Notes under the pieces: model-generated
Told to the model about the DNA's origin: nothing
The model's input: the letters and a program-made list of their open reading frames with translations, nothing else
Databases searched by the model: none
Assembly: GCF_018282095.1 (NCBI RefSeq)
Contig: NZ_CP074126.1
Coordinates: 1,064,501 to 1,128,500 of the forward strand
Direction: 5' to 3'
Source: Pseudovibrio brasiliensis
GTDB taxonomy: Bacteria; Pseudomonadota; Alphaproteobacteria; Rhizobiales; Stappiaceae
Length of the DNA stretch: 64,000 bases
In this document: positions 17,277 to 26,636 of the stretch, one piece after another
Layout of the letters: the number at the start of each line of letters is the position of its first letter
How positions within the stretch are numbered: position 1 is the stretch's first letter
Position numbers and translations under genes: made by a program

Positions 17277-18809
17277 CTAAAACAAGCTGCCCTGTGCATC
17301 TGGATCGACAACACTTTTCTTCTTGCGTGTTGGTTTCTTGGCCTGCTTCGCTTTTGTCTGAGCCATATGCTCTTCCAAACTCTTCGGAGGTGAGGTCGGC
17401 GCTGAAGGCTCAGCAGTTTCTGTTGGTGTAGGAACAGCTACTCGCGGAGGTGTAGGTGTAACGCCGCCGCCGTCAGCAACGGCACCCACTGTTCCACCTT
17501 TCATCTCCAGCTTCAGAGCTTGACCCGCTTGCACAGCCTGAGCACTTGCCAGCGGAATACCATTCTCATCACGGACCACCGCATAGCCACGCTCAATCAC
17601 GCGCTCATAACTCAAAGAACTGAGCAGCCCAGCAGAGTTGCTGAGGCGAAGACGTTGCCGCTGAACTTGGTTGGAGAAAGCCGTCGCTGCGCGAGCCTTC
17701 AGCACTTGCAGCCGCTCACGGCCCTGAGAAACTTGGCGTTCCAGCGTAATTGGACGTAAACCGGAAGAAACAGCAGTCAGAGAGTTCCGGTGTATCTGCG
17801 TGTTCATCTTCAGCCCGTGCTCAAGACGACCCGCGACCATATCAAAACGTTGACGAGGCAGTGCAAGCAAATCGCGTGGAGCTGGTAGCGCAGCACTGGC
17901 GGCTCGCAGCTCTGTCCGTCGCGACTGCACCAATCTCAGCAGGCCAGTTGATAGGCGGCGCGAAAGGTCATCCACCTGCGCAGTCATCTCAGCCTTCACA
18001 GGCACTGCAAATTCAGCTGCACCCGTTGGAGTTGGTGCACGCACATCGGCAGCCAAATCAATCAGTGTCCAGTCAGTTTCGTGGCCAACCGCCGAGATCA
18101 ACGGGATCTGAGAATCCGCTGCCGCCCGAACCACAGCTTCGTCATTAAAGCCCCAAAGGTCTTCGATAGAACCACCACCGCGGGCAACGATCAAAACATC
18201 AGGGCGTGGGATAGCCCCACCAGCTTCCAGCGCGTTAAATCCGCGAATACCAGCAGCCACCTCAGTGCCGCAAGTTTCACCTTGCACACGCACCGGCCAA
18301 ACCAGCACATGCAATGGAAAACGGTCGCTGATACGGTGCAGAATATCGCGAATGACGGCACCAGTCGGTGACGTAACAACGCCAATCACACGCGGCATAC
18401 GCGGCAGCGCAACTTTGCGTTCTTCTGCAAACAGGCCTTCTGCAGCCAGCTTGCGCTTACGTTCCTCAAGCAAGGCCATCAGTGCACCAGCACCAGCAGG
18501 CTCAAGGCTATCAATCACCATCTGGTACTTGGACTGACCGGGGAAGGTGGTGATCTTACCAGTTGCGATCACTTCAAGACCTTGCTCGGGCTGCACCTTG
18601 AGACGTGAGGCATTGCCACGCCAGATAATGCCCGAAAGCACGGCCTTGTCGTCTTTCACATCCAGATAGATATGTCCGGAAGCCGGTTTACTCACACGGC
18701 CCAGCTCGCCTCGAACACGGATATAGCCAAACTTGTCCTCAAGCTCGCGTTTGATATCACCGGAAATCTCGGAGACGGTATATTCAGCAATGTTGGAGCG
18801 TTCAGACAA
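17277..18809 (-). CDS. xseA: Exodeoxyribonuclease VII large subunit
   Basis: Catalytic subunit of the single-strand-specific exonuclease VII, cytosolic. I chose a TTG start at 18807-18809 because the protein then begins [20 protein letters not shown], matching the usual start of alphaproteobacterial XseA; the open frame upstream encodes an unrelated leader with no conserved content. This gives 510 residues. The OB-fold lies at about 8-105 ([20 protein letters not shown]), and the catalytic domain includes [14 protein letters not shown] and [20 protein letters not shown]. The C-terminal 60 residues are a Pro/Thr- then Lys-rich tail ending QGSLF. The small subunit gene xseB is not in the window. 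Divergent from rsmE. Confidence 0.93.
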   Translation of the reverse strand: MSERSNIAEYTVSEISGDIKRELEDKFGYIRVRGELGRVSKPASGHIYLDVKDDKAVLSGIIWRGNASRLKVQPEQGLEVIATGKITTFPGQSKYQMVIDSLEPAGAGALMALLEERKRKLAAEGLFAEERKVALPRMPRVIGVVTSPTGAVIRDILHRISDRFPLHVLVWPVRVQGETCGTEVAAGIRGFNALEAGGAIPRPDVLIVARGGGSIEDLWGFNDEAVVRAAADSQIPLISAVGHETDWTLIDLAADVRAPTPTGAAEFAVPVKAEMTAQVDDLSRRLSTGLLRLVQSRRTELRAASAALPAPRDLLALPRQRFDMVAGRLEHGLKMNTQIHRNSLTAVSSGLRPITLERQVSQGRERLQVLKARAATAFSNQVQRQRLRLSNSAGLLSSLSYERVIERGYAVVRDENGIPLASAQAVQAGQALKLEMKGGTVGAVADGGGVTPTPPRVAVPTPTETAEPSAPTSPPKSLEEHMAQTKAKQAKKPTRKKKSVVDPDAQGSLF

Positions 18810-18983
18810 GGTGAGGCTTCTTTCATATGCGGCAATTTTAGACCATTCACTCTTAATGTAGCCTGTGACAATTGCAAAGGGGAACCATGAGAAGCGCCTC
18901 CTCCTGTTGAGACATTGAGTTCTCACCAGCAAATCTTTAAGCGCAACGTGGTATCTATGGTGAGCTTGGCATATGGTGCCCCC

Positions 18984-19733
18984 ATGTCACGCTATGAGTT
19001 TCGCATGCAACGCTTATTTGTCGATCAAGAACTACGCGCGGGCCTTCATTTGGAGGCAGATCGCGCACAAGCTAACTACCTCTTAAATGTTCTGCGCTTG
19101 AAGGAGGGCGGTGATGTGCTCGTCTTCAACGGCAAGCATGGTGAATGGCGTGCTCAGATCCTGCCAACTGGCCGTAAGTCTTGCGAGCTGATCGTCACCG
19201 AGCAACTACGCGAGCAAACGCCGACACCCGATCTCGACTACCTGTTTGCACCATTGAAGTTGGCGCGGCTGGACTACATGGTTCAGAAAGCAGTTGAAAT
19301 GGGAGTAGGGCGCCTACGTCCGGTGATCACCCAGTTCACCCAAAATCCGAAGATCAAACTGGAGCGCATGGAATCCAACGCGCTTGAAGCGTGTGAACAG
19401 TGTGGCGTGCTTTCTGTGCCATCCGTGTTGGAACCGGTTCAGATCAAGAAACTGCTCTCCACATGGGAACAAGAGGAAGGCGATCGTCAAATCATTTTCT
19501 GCGATGAAGGACACGGCACCCACAATCCTTTGGAAGCTCTGAAGGATGTGCCAAAAGCACCTCTGGCTGTGCTGATCGGGCCGGAAGGTGGGTTCTCTGA
19601 GGAAGAGCGGGCGCTACTCCATAGCAAGCCCTTCGTGCATGCTATCCCACTTGGCCCCCGAATTTTGAGGGCGGATACGGCCGCCGTCGCGGCTTTGGCC
19701 GTTGTTCAGGCAAAATTGGGAGATTGGTTCTAA
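18984..19733 (+). CDS. rsmE: 16S rRNA (uracil-1498-N3)-methyltransferase
   Basis: SPOUT-class methyltransferase that makes m3U1498 in the 30S subunit. The start at 18984 gives [14 protein letters not shown], the usual beginning of alphaproteobacterial RsmE; the open frame extends 23 codons further upstream without conserved content. 249 residues. The N-terminal PUA-like domain ([20 protein letters not shown]) is followed by the SPOUT domain with the SAM-knot motifs [13 protein letters not shown] and [16 protein letters not shown]. Its 3' end lies 23 bases before the adenylate cyclase start, so the two may be co-transcribed. Confidence 0.93.
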   Translation: MSRYEFRMQRLFVDQELRAGLHLEADRAQANYLLNVLRLKEGGDVLVFNGKHGEWRAQILPTGRKSCELIVTEQLREQTPTPDLDYLFAPLKLARLDYMVQKAVEMGVGRLRPVITQFTQNPKIKLERMESNALEACEQCGVLSVPSVLEPVQIKKLLSTWEQEEGDRQIIFCDEGHGTHNPLEALKDVPKAPLAVLIGPEGGFSEEERALLHSKPFVHAIPLGPRILRADTAAVAALAVVQAKLGDWF

Positions 19734-19756
19734 GCTACCTCCAAACGGAGGCCTGC

Positions 19757-21592
19757 ATGGACCTGAATAACAAGACTGCTGACGCTCAAAAGCAGCCCCA
19801 AACAGATCGCTCTGCTCAAAAGAGCAAGAAAAGATGGCGCCTGTCTATCTCCGCTGTTTTCAGCATAGGCGCGGCCATGCTGCTGGCGTTGATTGGCGGC
19901 TCCATGCTTCTTTTCATATCTGATGCCACAAATCGTCAGACCACGGCAATTATGCGCGAAACAGGAGCGTTGATTGTTGAACGTGGACTTGAGGTGGTCG
20001 AGGATTTCTTCCGCAATGAAGAGCGCATGGGATTGCTGGCGGCTGAAGTCCTGTCAGATCCATTAATTTATGACGCTCCGGTGGCCTTGCGGGAGCAGTT
20101 GATCTCTATCCTCTCTCGTCAGACCAACATCAAGCGGATTTCCTACACATTCCCGACGGGGCGTCAGATTTCAGTACAACTGGATCACGCGAACCAGCCG
20201 GTACATCAGGTCATGGTCACACCACCAAGTGAGCAGGATATGGAGATCGGTCATCATCGGTGGGCGCCGCCTTATTATGATGAGAGCCTTGAAGAAACAT
20301 TCATGCAGTTCGCCATCTACATCCGAAACCCGGTCGACAACACGATCTCCAAGCTCACACTGGACTACCCCACGGCATTGCTCGGGCAACTGATGACGCG
20401 CATAAAATGGCGAGCCTCTCAAGTCCCTTTCATCCTCTATGGACGAGATCAGGTTCTGGCGAGCTCAGAAGAAGCGTTTTTGGAGTTTAAACCTAGCGTC
20501 GCCAAGCCCATACCGTCGATATCAGACCTGAGTAACACACCGCTTAATGATATTTGGGGGCATAATGCACAGCGCAGGTCTCTCAATACGACCTATGGAG
20601 CGCACATCGACACCAACATGCATGGCACCTATCTTTATTTGTATGACGATCTGAGAAATGGAAACCGCTTCCCAATCATCATTGGCAGCTACGTGTTGGC
20701 TTCTGAATTCAGCGTACCCTTCGATAATCTGCATAGGATCTTTGTAGCTGCCACTGCCTTCCTGGCAGTTGGGGTCTTGTTGATGTTCCTAATTGGCCGC
20801 AAGCTTGCTAGCCCGTTTGTAGCTCTTGGTGCACAAGCAAACGCAATTCGCAAATTGCATATGGAAGGTCTCAGTGCCTTGCCGCGATCTCGCTTGAAGG
20901 AAGTTGACCAAGCCAACCAGGCTTTCAACTCCGCTGGTGTTGCGCTCAGTGCGTTCTCTCGATATGTGCCGAAAGATCTCGTGCGGGTATTACTGGAACG
21001 AGAGTTTGAAGGTCTTAACAGTACTGAACTGCGTGAGATGACAATTCTCTTCTCTGACATTGCTGGCTTTACAGGTGTTGCATCCAAGCTGACAGCAGAA
21101 GAGACCACCTCATTGCTCAATACGCATTTTCAGGAGTTGGCAGACTGCATCAGTCACACTCACGGAACAATCGACAAGTACATTGGCGATGGCTGTATGG
21201 CCTTCTGGGGAGCGCCGGAAACAATGGAAAACCACGCTCAGGCGGCAATAGATGCAGTACGCCTAATTGCACAGAAGCTGGAAAAAGAGCTCGAGAATGA
21301 AGAAGGAGCCACCGAAAAGCCGCGACTTCGTATCGGTGTTCATACCGGCACGGTTGTCGTAGGCAACATCGGAGCTATCGAGCGGATGAACTACACAGTG
21401 GTCGGTGACGCAGTGAACGTGGCAGCTCGCCTCCAGGAGCTTGGCAAACAAGTGGACCCGGACGCCCGTGTGATTGCGTTGGCCAGCGATGCCACAGTGG
21501 AGCATCTCACGGATAAATCTCATACCGTTCACTTAGGAGATTATCAGCTACGCGGTCGAGAAGAGGCGGTTGATGTCTACCGGATTGTTTAG
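19757..21592 (+). CDS. Membrane class III adenylate/guanylate cyclase
   Basis: 611-residue nucleotide cyclase. The ATG at 19757 has GGAGG six bases upstream. Layout: Lys-rich cytosolic start, first membrane helix at about 30-55, a large extracytoplasmic sensor domain (about 60-330), second helix IFVAATAFLAVGVLLMFLIG near 335, a HAMP-like linker, then the class III catalytic domain from about 425. Both metal-binding aspartates are present: Asp434 in FSDIAGFT and Asp478 in YIGDGCMAF. VVGDAVNVAARL holds the adenine/transition-state residues (Asn and Arg are retained), so it should be active; the Asp in GDAVN suggests ATP as substrate. The signal sensed is unknown. It may be co-transcribed with rsmE. 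Confidence 0.9.
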   Translation: MDLNNKTADAQKQPQTDRSAQKSKKRWRLSISAVFSIGAAMLLALIGGSMLLFISDATNRQTTAIMRETGALIVERGLEVVEDFFRNEERMGLLAAEVLSDPLIYDAPVALREQLISILSRQTNIKRISYTFPTGRQISVQLDHANQPVHQVMVTPPSEQDMEIGHHRWAPPYYDESLEETFMQFAIYIRNPVDNTISKLTLDYPTALLGQLMTRIKWRASQVPFILYGRDQVLASSEEAFLEFKPSVAKPIPSISDLSNTPLNDIWGHNAQRRSLNTTYGAHIDTNMHGTYLYLYDDLRNGNRFPIIIGSYVLASEFSVPFDNLHRIFVAATAFLAVGVLLMFLIGRKLASPFVALGAQANAIRKLHMEGLSALPRSRLKEVDQANQAFNSAGVALSAFSRYVPKDLVRVLLEREFEGLNSTELREMTILFSDIAGFTGVASKLTAEETTSLLNTHFQELADCISHTHGTIDKYIGDGCMAFWGAPETMENHAQAAIDAVRLIAQKLEKELENEEGATEKPRLRIGVHTGTVVVGNIGAIERMNYTVVGDAVNVAARLQELGKQVDPDARVIALASDATVEHLTDKSHTVHLGDYQLRGREEAVDVYRIV

Positions 21593-21738
21593 GGCAGGCA
21601 TCACTATTGAACCCAATTCAATCAAATTTCGTCTCTTAGACATAATATTTGCAGAATACTACATCCAAAATTAGGGAACTGACGTTACGTCTGTTGGGTG
21701 ATTAAATAGCCTTGAGAAGCTTGCGGGGGGAAAACCTC

Positions 21739-22569
21739 ATGTTACAACAGTCCAATAACAATATGTTTTCCCTTATGGAAATGCTCAGTCAGAACTACGC
21801 AAAGGCTTATAAAGACTATTGCGAGACCAGTCATGGCTTCATGCCTTTTATGCAGCCTGAGAAGAATGCCTCCGAAAAGTCGGGAGCCAAATCATCTGGT
21901 GAAGCTGAACTTCCATTCATGAATTGGGCTGATCCGAGCAAATGGCAGGGGATGACTGCCATGCCACAACAGGCAATGCTCTCCGAGTTTATGAGCATGT
22001 TCGCAGGCGATAAAAACATCGCCTCGGCCATGCAGCGTCACTTTAAGCGCAAAGACGCCATGAACATGGAGAGCTGGATGGAGCTGATGCCCATCCTGAT
22101 GATGCTCTCTCAGGGAAATATGCTGAAGAACTATCTTGTTGGTCCGCAGCGCACCATGATGGAAGCATTCCTGCAAGGCTTTGCAAAGGGGTGCCCGGAA
22201 CTACATCAGGATACCGAGGCAGCTCGCAATCCAATTCTGGATGCACGCGAAGCCTTCTGGTCTCAAATGATGCCCTTTGAGAATCCAATGATGGATCTAT
22301 GGAGCAAAGTTCTTCAGGGCACCGTTCCTGAACCGCCAAAGCCGAGTATGGATCCAGAAAAGCCTGCTTCGAAAAAAGCACAGGCTAAAAGAACAGCAGA
22401 GCCTTCGTCACTGACAAATGGAACTCGCCAGCACACTCCACGCCAGTCGATGAAGAAGGAAACGCATATGCCAACCCTATCAGAGGGATTGGCTAAGATG
22501 CAGCAGGCTCAGGGAGAGGCATGGCAGCAATATTGCAGTGTTTTCTGGCCGACGCTGTCTCATAGGTAA
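21739..22569 (+). CDS. Methionine-rich protein of unknown function
   Basis: 276 residues, unrecognised. The ATG at 21739 follows GGGGGG at a normal distance. Thirty of 276 residues are methionine, concentrated in residues 1-200 (for example MMLSQGNM, WMELMPILMM, SQMMPFENPMMDLW). There is no signal peptide, and the hydrophobic parts look amphipathic rather than membrane-spanning. Layout: an N-terminal helix, a Lys/Ser linker (about 45-60), a helical Met-rich core (60-200), a Pro/Lys/Ser linker (205-250) and a C-terminal helix whose LAKMQQAQGEAWQQYCSVFW resembles the N-terminal LSQNYAKAYKDYCETSHGF. Such features recall granule-associated (phasin- or PhaE/PhaM-like) helical proteins, but I cannot assign the family. 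Confidence 0.6.
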   Translation: MLQQSNNNMFSLMEMLSQNYAKAYKDYCETSHGFMPFMQPEKNASEKSGAKSSGEAELPFMNWADPSKWQGMTAMPQQAMLSEFMSMFAGDKNIASAMQRHFKRKDAMNMESWMELMPILMMLSQGNMLKNYLVGPQRTMMEAFLQGFAKGCPELHQDTEAARNPILDAREAFWSQMMPFENPMMDLWSKVLQGTVPEPPKPSMDPEKPASKKAQAKRTAEPSSLTNGTRQHTPRQSMKKETHMPTLSEGLAKMQQAQGEAWQQYCSVFWPTLSHR

Positions 22570-22998
22570 CAATTTATCACAGATATCTGAGGATAACTTT
22601 TTGTGATGAAAATCACGAATTGAGAAAGTTGTTCGCTGCAATTATCTCCGTTTCCGTTCCGACCAAGAGTTCAAAGTTAGCCTAATCGTCCACCTGATCA
22701 TCACTTTGCATGAATAGATCTAGCATAACTCTCCATACTCGTGAGAATTACTAGCCGAATTATATGGCAGGACTCTATTCGCGCTTTGCTACCTAGTTTT
22801 TTATTTGAACTGTTGGATTCTTTCGAGAGTCTAATCCAATATAAGTACCAATTTCATTATATTAATTATTGTGATGAGTTGATGTAAATACCAGAAAAGC
22901 GCGAAATGACTGCGAAAATAAAGTAATATGTTCCTGCTCTCGGTTTTCTTTCCTCCATAATTCTGTATATTCATATCAAATTGTTATGGATTGGGGAC
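22570..22998. other. AT-rich intergenic region upstream of the first LysR gene
   Basis: 429 bp, clearly more AT-rich than its surroundings in the second half. It holds an inverted repeat with arms TGGATT and AATCCA at about 22812-22840 and should carry the LysR promoter. No gene, RNA signature or mobile-element end was recognised. Confidence 0.35.
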
Positions 22999-23877
22999 AT
23001 GACAGCACTACTAGACTTAGATTCTCTGCGAACTCTGGTTATGATTGCGGATACTGGGAGTTTCACAAGAGCAGCAGAAGAACTCGATAAAACGCAATCG
23101 GCAATTTCCATGCAGATGCGTCGTATGGAAGACAAGCTTGAACGCACAATCTTCCGACGGGAAGGGCGGCATTCAAAACTGACCGAGGATGGCGAGCTGT
23201 TGCTGCGCCACGCACGTCAGATGCTTCGCCTGAATGACGAGACATTAGCGATGTTCTCGGAGCGGGAAGTGACCGGTAAAGTTCGTCTCGGCCTTGCGGA
23301 AGGCATTGACGAAACCAGAACCGCGAAAATCATCTTTGAGTTTTCGAAGAACAACCCGAAAGCAGAAGCATCCATCGTTTGTGCACCTGCAGCAGATCTG
23401 CGCAAAGCTCTCGAAGCTGGCGAACTGGATCTCGCGATCATTGGCAGTCTTGCGGATGAAGCTGAAAACGGTGAGGGAAGTGTTCTTTCCAGCGAGCGCC
23501 TTGTTTGGGCAGCTGGCAGCAACTTCAAATTGGCCAGTGAAAAAGAACTGCCATTGGCAGTGGGACTGGAGCAATGCCGGATTCGCAAAGCAGCTGTAGA
23601 GGCGCTTGAAGACGATGACCGTGCATTCCGTATACAGTACAGCTCAAGCAATCCAGGTCTTGTTGAGATGACAGCAGCAAGCGGTATGGCAATCACCATC
23701 CAGCCACGCTCATCTCTGGTCAGCTCCGACGCTGGTTTACTGGAACTGGAAGGCCTGCCGAAACTGCCAAACTATGTTGTAAAGCTGGTGCGCGGTAAGG
23801 AAAGTCACTTCAAAGCAGCAAATGCGCTAAGCGATCATCTTGCAAAGTCATTTGAAAAGACAGCAGCGTCTGCTTGA
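22999..23877 (+). CDS. LysR-type transcriptional regulator (first of a paralogous pair)
   Basis: 292 residues from the ATG at 22999. An N-terminal winged HTH (DLDSLRTLVMIADTGSFTRA, KTQSAISMQMRRMEDKL) is followed by the LysR substrate-binding domain from about residue 90 (GKVRLGLAEGIDE). DNA-binding regulator; the co-inducer is unknown. The first 95 residues are strikingly similar to the LysR protein at 24625-25524 (shared SFT.A, KTQSA.SMQM, LNDETL), while the effector domains have diverged. The DUF1127 gene lies between them. A good terminator follows. The GGGGAC before the ATG is very close, so a start a few codons upstream (TTG at 22981) is possible. Confidence 0.88.
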   Translation: MTALLDLDSLRTLVMIADTGSFTRAAEELDKTQSAISMQMRRMEDKLERTIFRREGRHSKLTEDGELLLRHARQMLRLNDETLAMFSEREVTGKVRLGLAEGIDETRTAKIIFEFSKNNPKAEASIVCAPAADLRKALEAGELDLAIIGSLADEAENGEGSVLSSERLVWAAGSNFKLASEKELPLAVGLEQCRIRKAAVEALEDDDRAFRIQYSSSNPGLVEMTAASGMAITIQPRSSLVSSDAGLLELEGLPKLPNYVVKLVRGKESHFKAANALSDHLAKSFEKTAASA

Positions 23878-23908
23878 GGCAGTTTTCTGAACTCACATGC
23901 TGAAGAAC

Positions 23909-23940
23909 AAAAAGAGGGCCTGCGCAATGCAGGCCCTTTT
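23909..23940 (+). terminator. Terminator of the first LysR gene
   Basis: AGGGCCTGC pairs with GCAGGCCCT around GCAAT, followed by TTTT and preceded by an A-run. Located 38 bases after the stop. Confidence 0.88.
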
Positions 23941-24012
23941 GATATGTGGGTGATGATTTTTTAGCGGTTCAAATAGGGGTAGAATCGCCAATAGAGGCTC
24001 CCACAATTTCAA

Positions 24013-24058
24013 AGCATGTTCCCGAAGGTAGTCGCGGGTTATCGGAAAAGAACATGCT
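24013..24058. repeat. REP-like palindromic element
   Basis: Outer arms AGCATGTTC and GAACATGCT are perfect 9-base inverted repeats enclosing CCCGAAGG and TCGGAAAAG. Same size and inner layout as the element at 11195-11238. Confidence 0.6.
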
Positions 24059-24069
24059 CAGAAGAGACA

Positions 24070-24109
24070 AAGGCAGTTGGAGATGTCCTGCTCAAGGACA
24101 AGCTGCCTT
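24070..24109 (-). terminator. Possible terminator overlapping the DUF1127 stop codon
   Basis: On the minus strand AAGGCAG pairs with CTGCCTT, with an inner stem TGTCCT/AGGACA, followed by TGTCTCTTC. The left arm overlaps the stop codon of the DUF1127 gene. Confidence 0.4.
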
Positions 24110-24431
24110 ATGCGCGTTGACGGCGCTTTTCAATTTCGGCGCAGCGGCGTTCACTTGCACGGATGCGCAGGTGAAAACTAGGATCCTTGCCATCGCCTGC
24201 AGCAAGCGCGCTGTAAACGTCGTCCCGAGTGATGCCGATATCATCCAGCATACGATCTTCAAGACGTGTCAGCTCAATCATGGCACGGCGGTCTTGGTAG
24301 TGCTTCCAAAGCTTCATTGGAAGGGCTGCCAGCACATGCAGAGTGTGCGCAAGCGTTAGCGGTTCAAAGGTGCCTGCATTAGCGCGATTTGGGTTGCGAT
24401 ATTCAGAAGGGGTAGGGAATGCAAGCGTCAT
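24108..24431 (-). CDS. DUF1127 domain protein (107 aa)
   Basis: Small cytosolic protein with the C-terminal DUF1127 (YjiS-like) signature MIELTRLEDRMLDDIGITRDDV at about residues 50-72, preceded by a helix ALPMKLWKHYQDRRA. DUF1127 proteins in alphaproteobacteria are small, arginine-rich and in some cases bind RNA or affect phosphate and carbon metabolism. This one is longer than the 45-70-residue forms and has an Arg/Glu-rich tail. The ATG at 24429-24431 has GGGAGAG nine bases upstream; an ATG 14 codons earlier is less likely. It is divergent from the LysR gene at 24625, a common arrangement suggesting that this regulator controls it. Confidence 0.82.
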   Translation of the reverse strand: MTLAFPTPSEYRNPNRANAGTFEPLTLAHTLHVLAALPMKLWKHYQDRRAMIELTRLEDRMLDDIGITRDDVYSALAAGDGKDPSFHLRIRASERRCAEIEKRRQRA

Positions 24432-24596
24432 GATACTACTCTCCCGTTTGGATAAGCTGCTCTGGCTATCCATTGGAATTGGTATAGGGGTTATAAACTA
24501 AGGGAACTGTGTCGTTCGATGCGTCAAATATCACCGAAAAGTTGTAGTTCGACAAGAGAATGTTTTCGATTGAAATCCATTCAAGATCGTGATTGA

Positions 24597-24610
24597 TTGA
24601 TCGGGATCAA
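24597..24610. promoter_or_regulatory. Perfect FNR/FixK-type palindrome before the second LysR gene
   Basis: TTGATCGGGATCAA matches TTGAT-N4-ATCAA exactly. It lies only 14 bases before the LysR start codon and just ahead of the GGGAGGGAG ribosome-binding site, so binding here would more likely repress the LysR gene or act on the divergent DUF1127 gene (166 bases away) than activate LysR. It could also be a chance or LysR-type T-N11-A site. Confidence 0.45.
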
Positions 24611-24624
24611 GTGGGAGGGAGCCC

Positions 24625-25524
24625 ATGCCTTATTCGATCGATGTCGATCAGCTAAGAACATTTCTCGCCGTTGCAGAGTTGGGAAGCTTTACCAAAGCCG
24701 GTGATGCTGTTCACAAAACCCAGTCCGCTGTTTCCATGCAAATGAAGAAGCTTGAGGAACGTATTGGGCAGCCAATATTTGTAAAAGACGGACGTAACTC
24801 TAGGATAACTGAACACGGAAGACGTCTTGTCGAACATGCAAGGCGCATGGTTGCTTTGAATGACGAAACGCTCTCTGCGTTCCATGAGCCGGAGATCGCC
24901 GGGCGAATTCGACTCGGGCTGCCTGATGACTACGCAGAAAGACTGTTGCCACAAGTACTTGCTGCATTTAACCGGTTGAACCCCTGTATCAATCTTGATG
25001 TGGAATGTTCCAGTTCCAACGAGATTGGCCGACGAATCCAAAAGGGTGAGCTGGACGTGGGAATCGTCACCAGTGGTGACTGCACCAGCGTGCCGGGACA
25101 GATCGTGCGTCGCGAACCCCTGCAATGGGTCGGATCGCGCGAACACATCGTCTATGACCAACGCCCACTACGCCTTGCTGTCGGTCCGACGACCTGTTCA
25201 TGGAGACAGGCTGGCGTCGCCGCGTTGGATCACCTGAACATCCAGCATCAGGTTGTTTACACCAGCGCCAGCGCCGCAGCTCTGGCAGGCGCGGTTAATG
25301 CAGGACTGGCAATTGCAATTTTGCCGGCCAGTGCTTTGCGTCAGGGGCAGCGTATTTTGGGAGAGAAAGAAGGTCTTCCGCCACTCCCTCCCTGTGACAT
25401 CACCATCATCAGATCGCAAATGGCCATTGAGCCAGTGCACGATGCGCTGTGTCACCACATCGTTGCGTCTATCGGCAATGTCACGATGGAATATAATGGG
25501 ATGGATGCAGAAGCCGCTGAATAA
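24625..25524 (+). CDS. LysR-type transcriptional regulator (second of a paralogous pair)
   Basis: 299 residues. An N-terminal HTH (DVDQLRTFLAVAELGSFTKA, HKTQSAVSMQMKKLEERIGQ) is followed by the effector-binding domain (GRIRLGLPDDYAERLLPQVL; then DVGIVTSGDC and an AGLAIAILPASAL loop). This matches the family of LysR proteins that in Rhizobiales sit opposite DUF1127 genes. GGGAGGGAG precedes the ATG. The regulator and the DUF1127 gene share a 193-bp divergent promoter region. A hairpin with arms GAAGCCGCT and AGCGGCTTC (25510-25532) spans its stop codon. Confidence 0.9.
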   Translation: MPYSIDVDQLRTFLAVAELGSFTKAGDAVHKTQSAVSMQMKKLEERIGQPIFVKDGRNSRITEHGRRLVEHARRMVALNDETLSAFHEPEIAGRIRLGLPDDYAERLLPQVLAAFNRLNPCINLDVECSSSNEIGRRIQKGELDVGIVTSGDCTSVPGQIVRREPLQWVGSREHIVYDQRPLRLAVGPTTCSWRQAGVAALDHLNIQHQVVYTSASAAALAGAVNAGLAIAILPASALRQGQRILGEKEGLPPLPPCDITIIRSQMAIEPVHDALCHHIVASIGNVTMEYNGMDAEAAE

Positions 25525-25532
25525 GCGGCTTC
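25510..25532 (+). terminator. Hairpin spanning the stop codon of the second LysR gene
   Basis: Perfect 9-base stem around a 5-base loop; the TAA stop lies at 25522-25524, partly in the loop. No U-run follows, so it may stabilise the 3' end or assist termination rather than act as a classical terminator. Confidence 0.35.
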
Positions 25533-25572
25533 GTGCATAGCAGTTTCTGGCCCGGTGCGTCGAGCACTGGGC

Positions 25573-26511
25573 TTATTTTTTGGCAGAACGGCTCAACACG
25601 ATCCAGTTGCCACCAAGAGCAAACAGCAGACCGAGAATAGATGTGATCGTCCAGGTGTAACCTTCCATTACGGTGGAAACACCAAGTGCCACAATCGGAA
25701 ACATCACAGTAGCGTAGCCTGCACGGGCAGAACCAATACGGCCCAGCAGCGTCAGATAAGCACCAAATGCCACGATAGAGCCGATGACCACCATATAAAG
25801 GAAGCTCCAGATAAACTCTGGCGTAAAGGGAACGTCAAAGCTGGCACCCTGCATCAACCCATTTGCACCCAGCAAAATGGTGCCGTAGACCATGCCCCAA
25901 GCACTGGCAGAGATCACAGAGATCTTCTGTGCGGTGGCGCGAGCTGAAACGATGTTACCAAAACAGAAGCTCAGTGTTCCCAGCGCGCACAGCCCGAGAC
26001 CGCCAAGAGCTGCAAGGTTCCAGGTGCTTCCAGCAATTTCTTGATAGAACATCAGGCAGATACCGGAGAAACCAAGAACAGCCCCCACAACAAGGGCACG
26101 GCTGACTTTCTGCCTGAACAGGACAAACCCGAGTACAATGTTGAACACTGAGGCGAGTGAGAACACCACGGAGAGTAGGCCGGACGGCAGCTCACGGGAG
26201 CCGTGGTAGAACAGCAGGAAGTTGGTTGAGAACAACAGCAAGCCAAGCGCTGCAAAGCTGAGGTGAGCGCGAAGCGGGAACAGCAACTTATGTCCGCCCA
26301 GCTTGGCCCAGCCCCACATCAAGAACGTTGCAAACAGAAATCGCCAGAACAATGCAATTTCCGGGGTGATCACAGCCTGCAACTTCAGGGCGTACCAGCT
26401 AAAACCCCACGCAAACACGGTTGTTCCGTATAGGAAGAAATCAAACATGCTAAGTGATTGAGACTGTTGTGAAATTACAGTGCCTGCATCAATATCGCTC
26501 GCACTCGTCAT
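25573..26511 (-). CDS. DMT-family (EamA) transporter
   Basis: 312-residue inner-membrane protein with ten predicted helices in two EamA repeats. The first repeat starts DFFLYGTTVFAWGFSWYALK and contains PEIALFWRFLFATFLM; the second starts AALGGLGLCALGTLSFCFGN and ends AGYATVMFPIVALGVSTVMEG. These proteins usually export amino acids or other small metabolites; the substrate cannot be told. The start at 26511 has AGGA eight bases upstream. Monocistronic by position, convergent with the LysR gene. Confidence 0.88.
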   Translation of the reverse strand: MTSASDIDAGTVISQQSQSLSMFDFFLYGTTVFAWGFSWYALKLQAVITPEIALFWRFLFATFLMWGWAKLGGHKLLFPLRAHLSFAALGLLLFSTNFLLFYHGSRELPSGLLSVVFSLASVFNIVLGFVLFRQKVSRALVVGAVLGFSGICLMFYQEIAGSTWNLAALGGLGLCALGTLSFCFGNIVSARATAQKISVISASAWGMVYGTILLGANGLMQGASFDVPFTPEFIWSFLYMVVIGSIVAFGAYLTLLGRIGSARAGYATVMFPIVALGVSTVMEGYTWTITSILGLLFALGGNWIVLSRSAKK

Positions 26512-26636
26512 GAAATATTCCTGCTCATCTAAAGTATTCCAAGCAACTTCCTGCATGAAATGACGAAATGAAACAAATGAATAAACGTCATCAAATCATT
26601 TGAAAAACGAATGGGTCGTGCGTCTATCTGTTAGGG

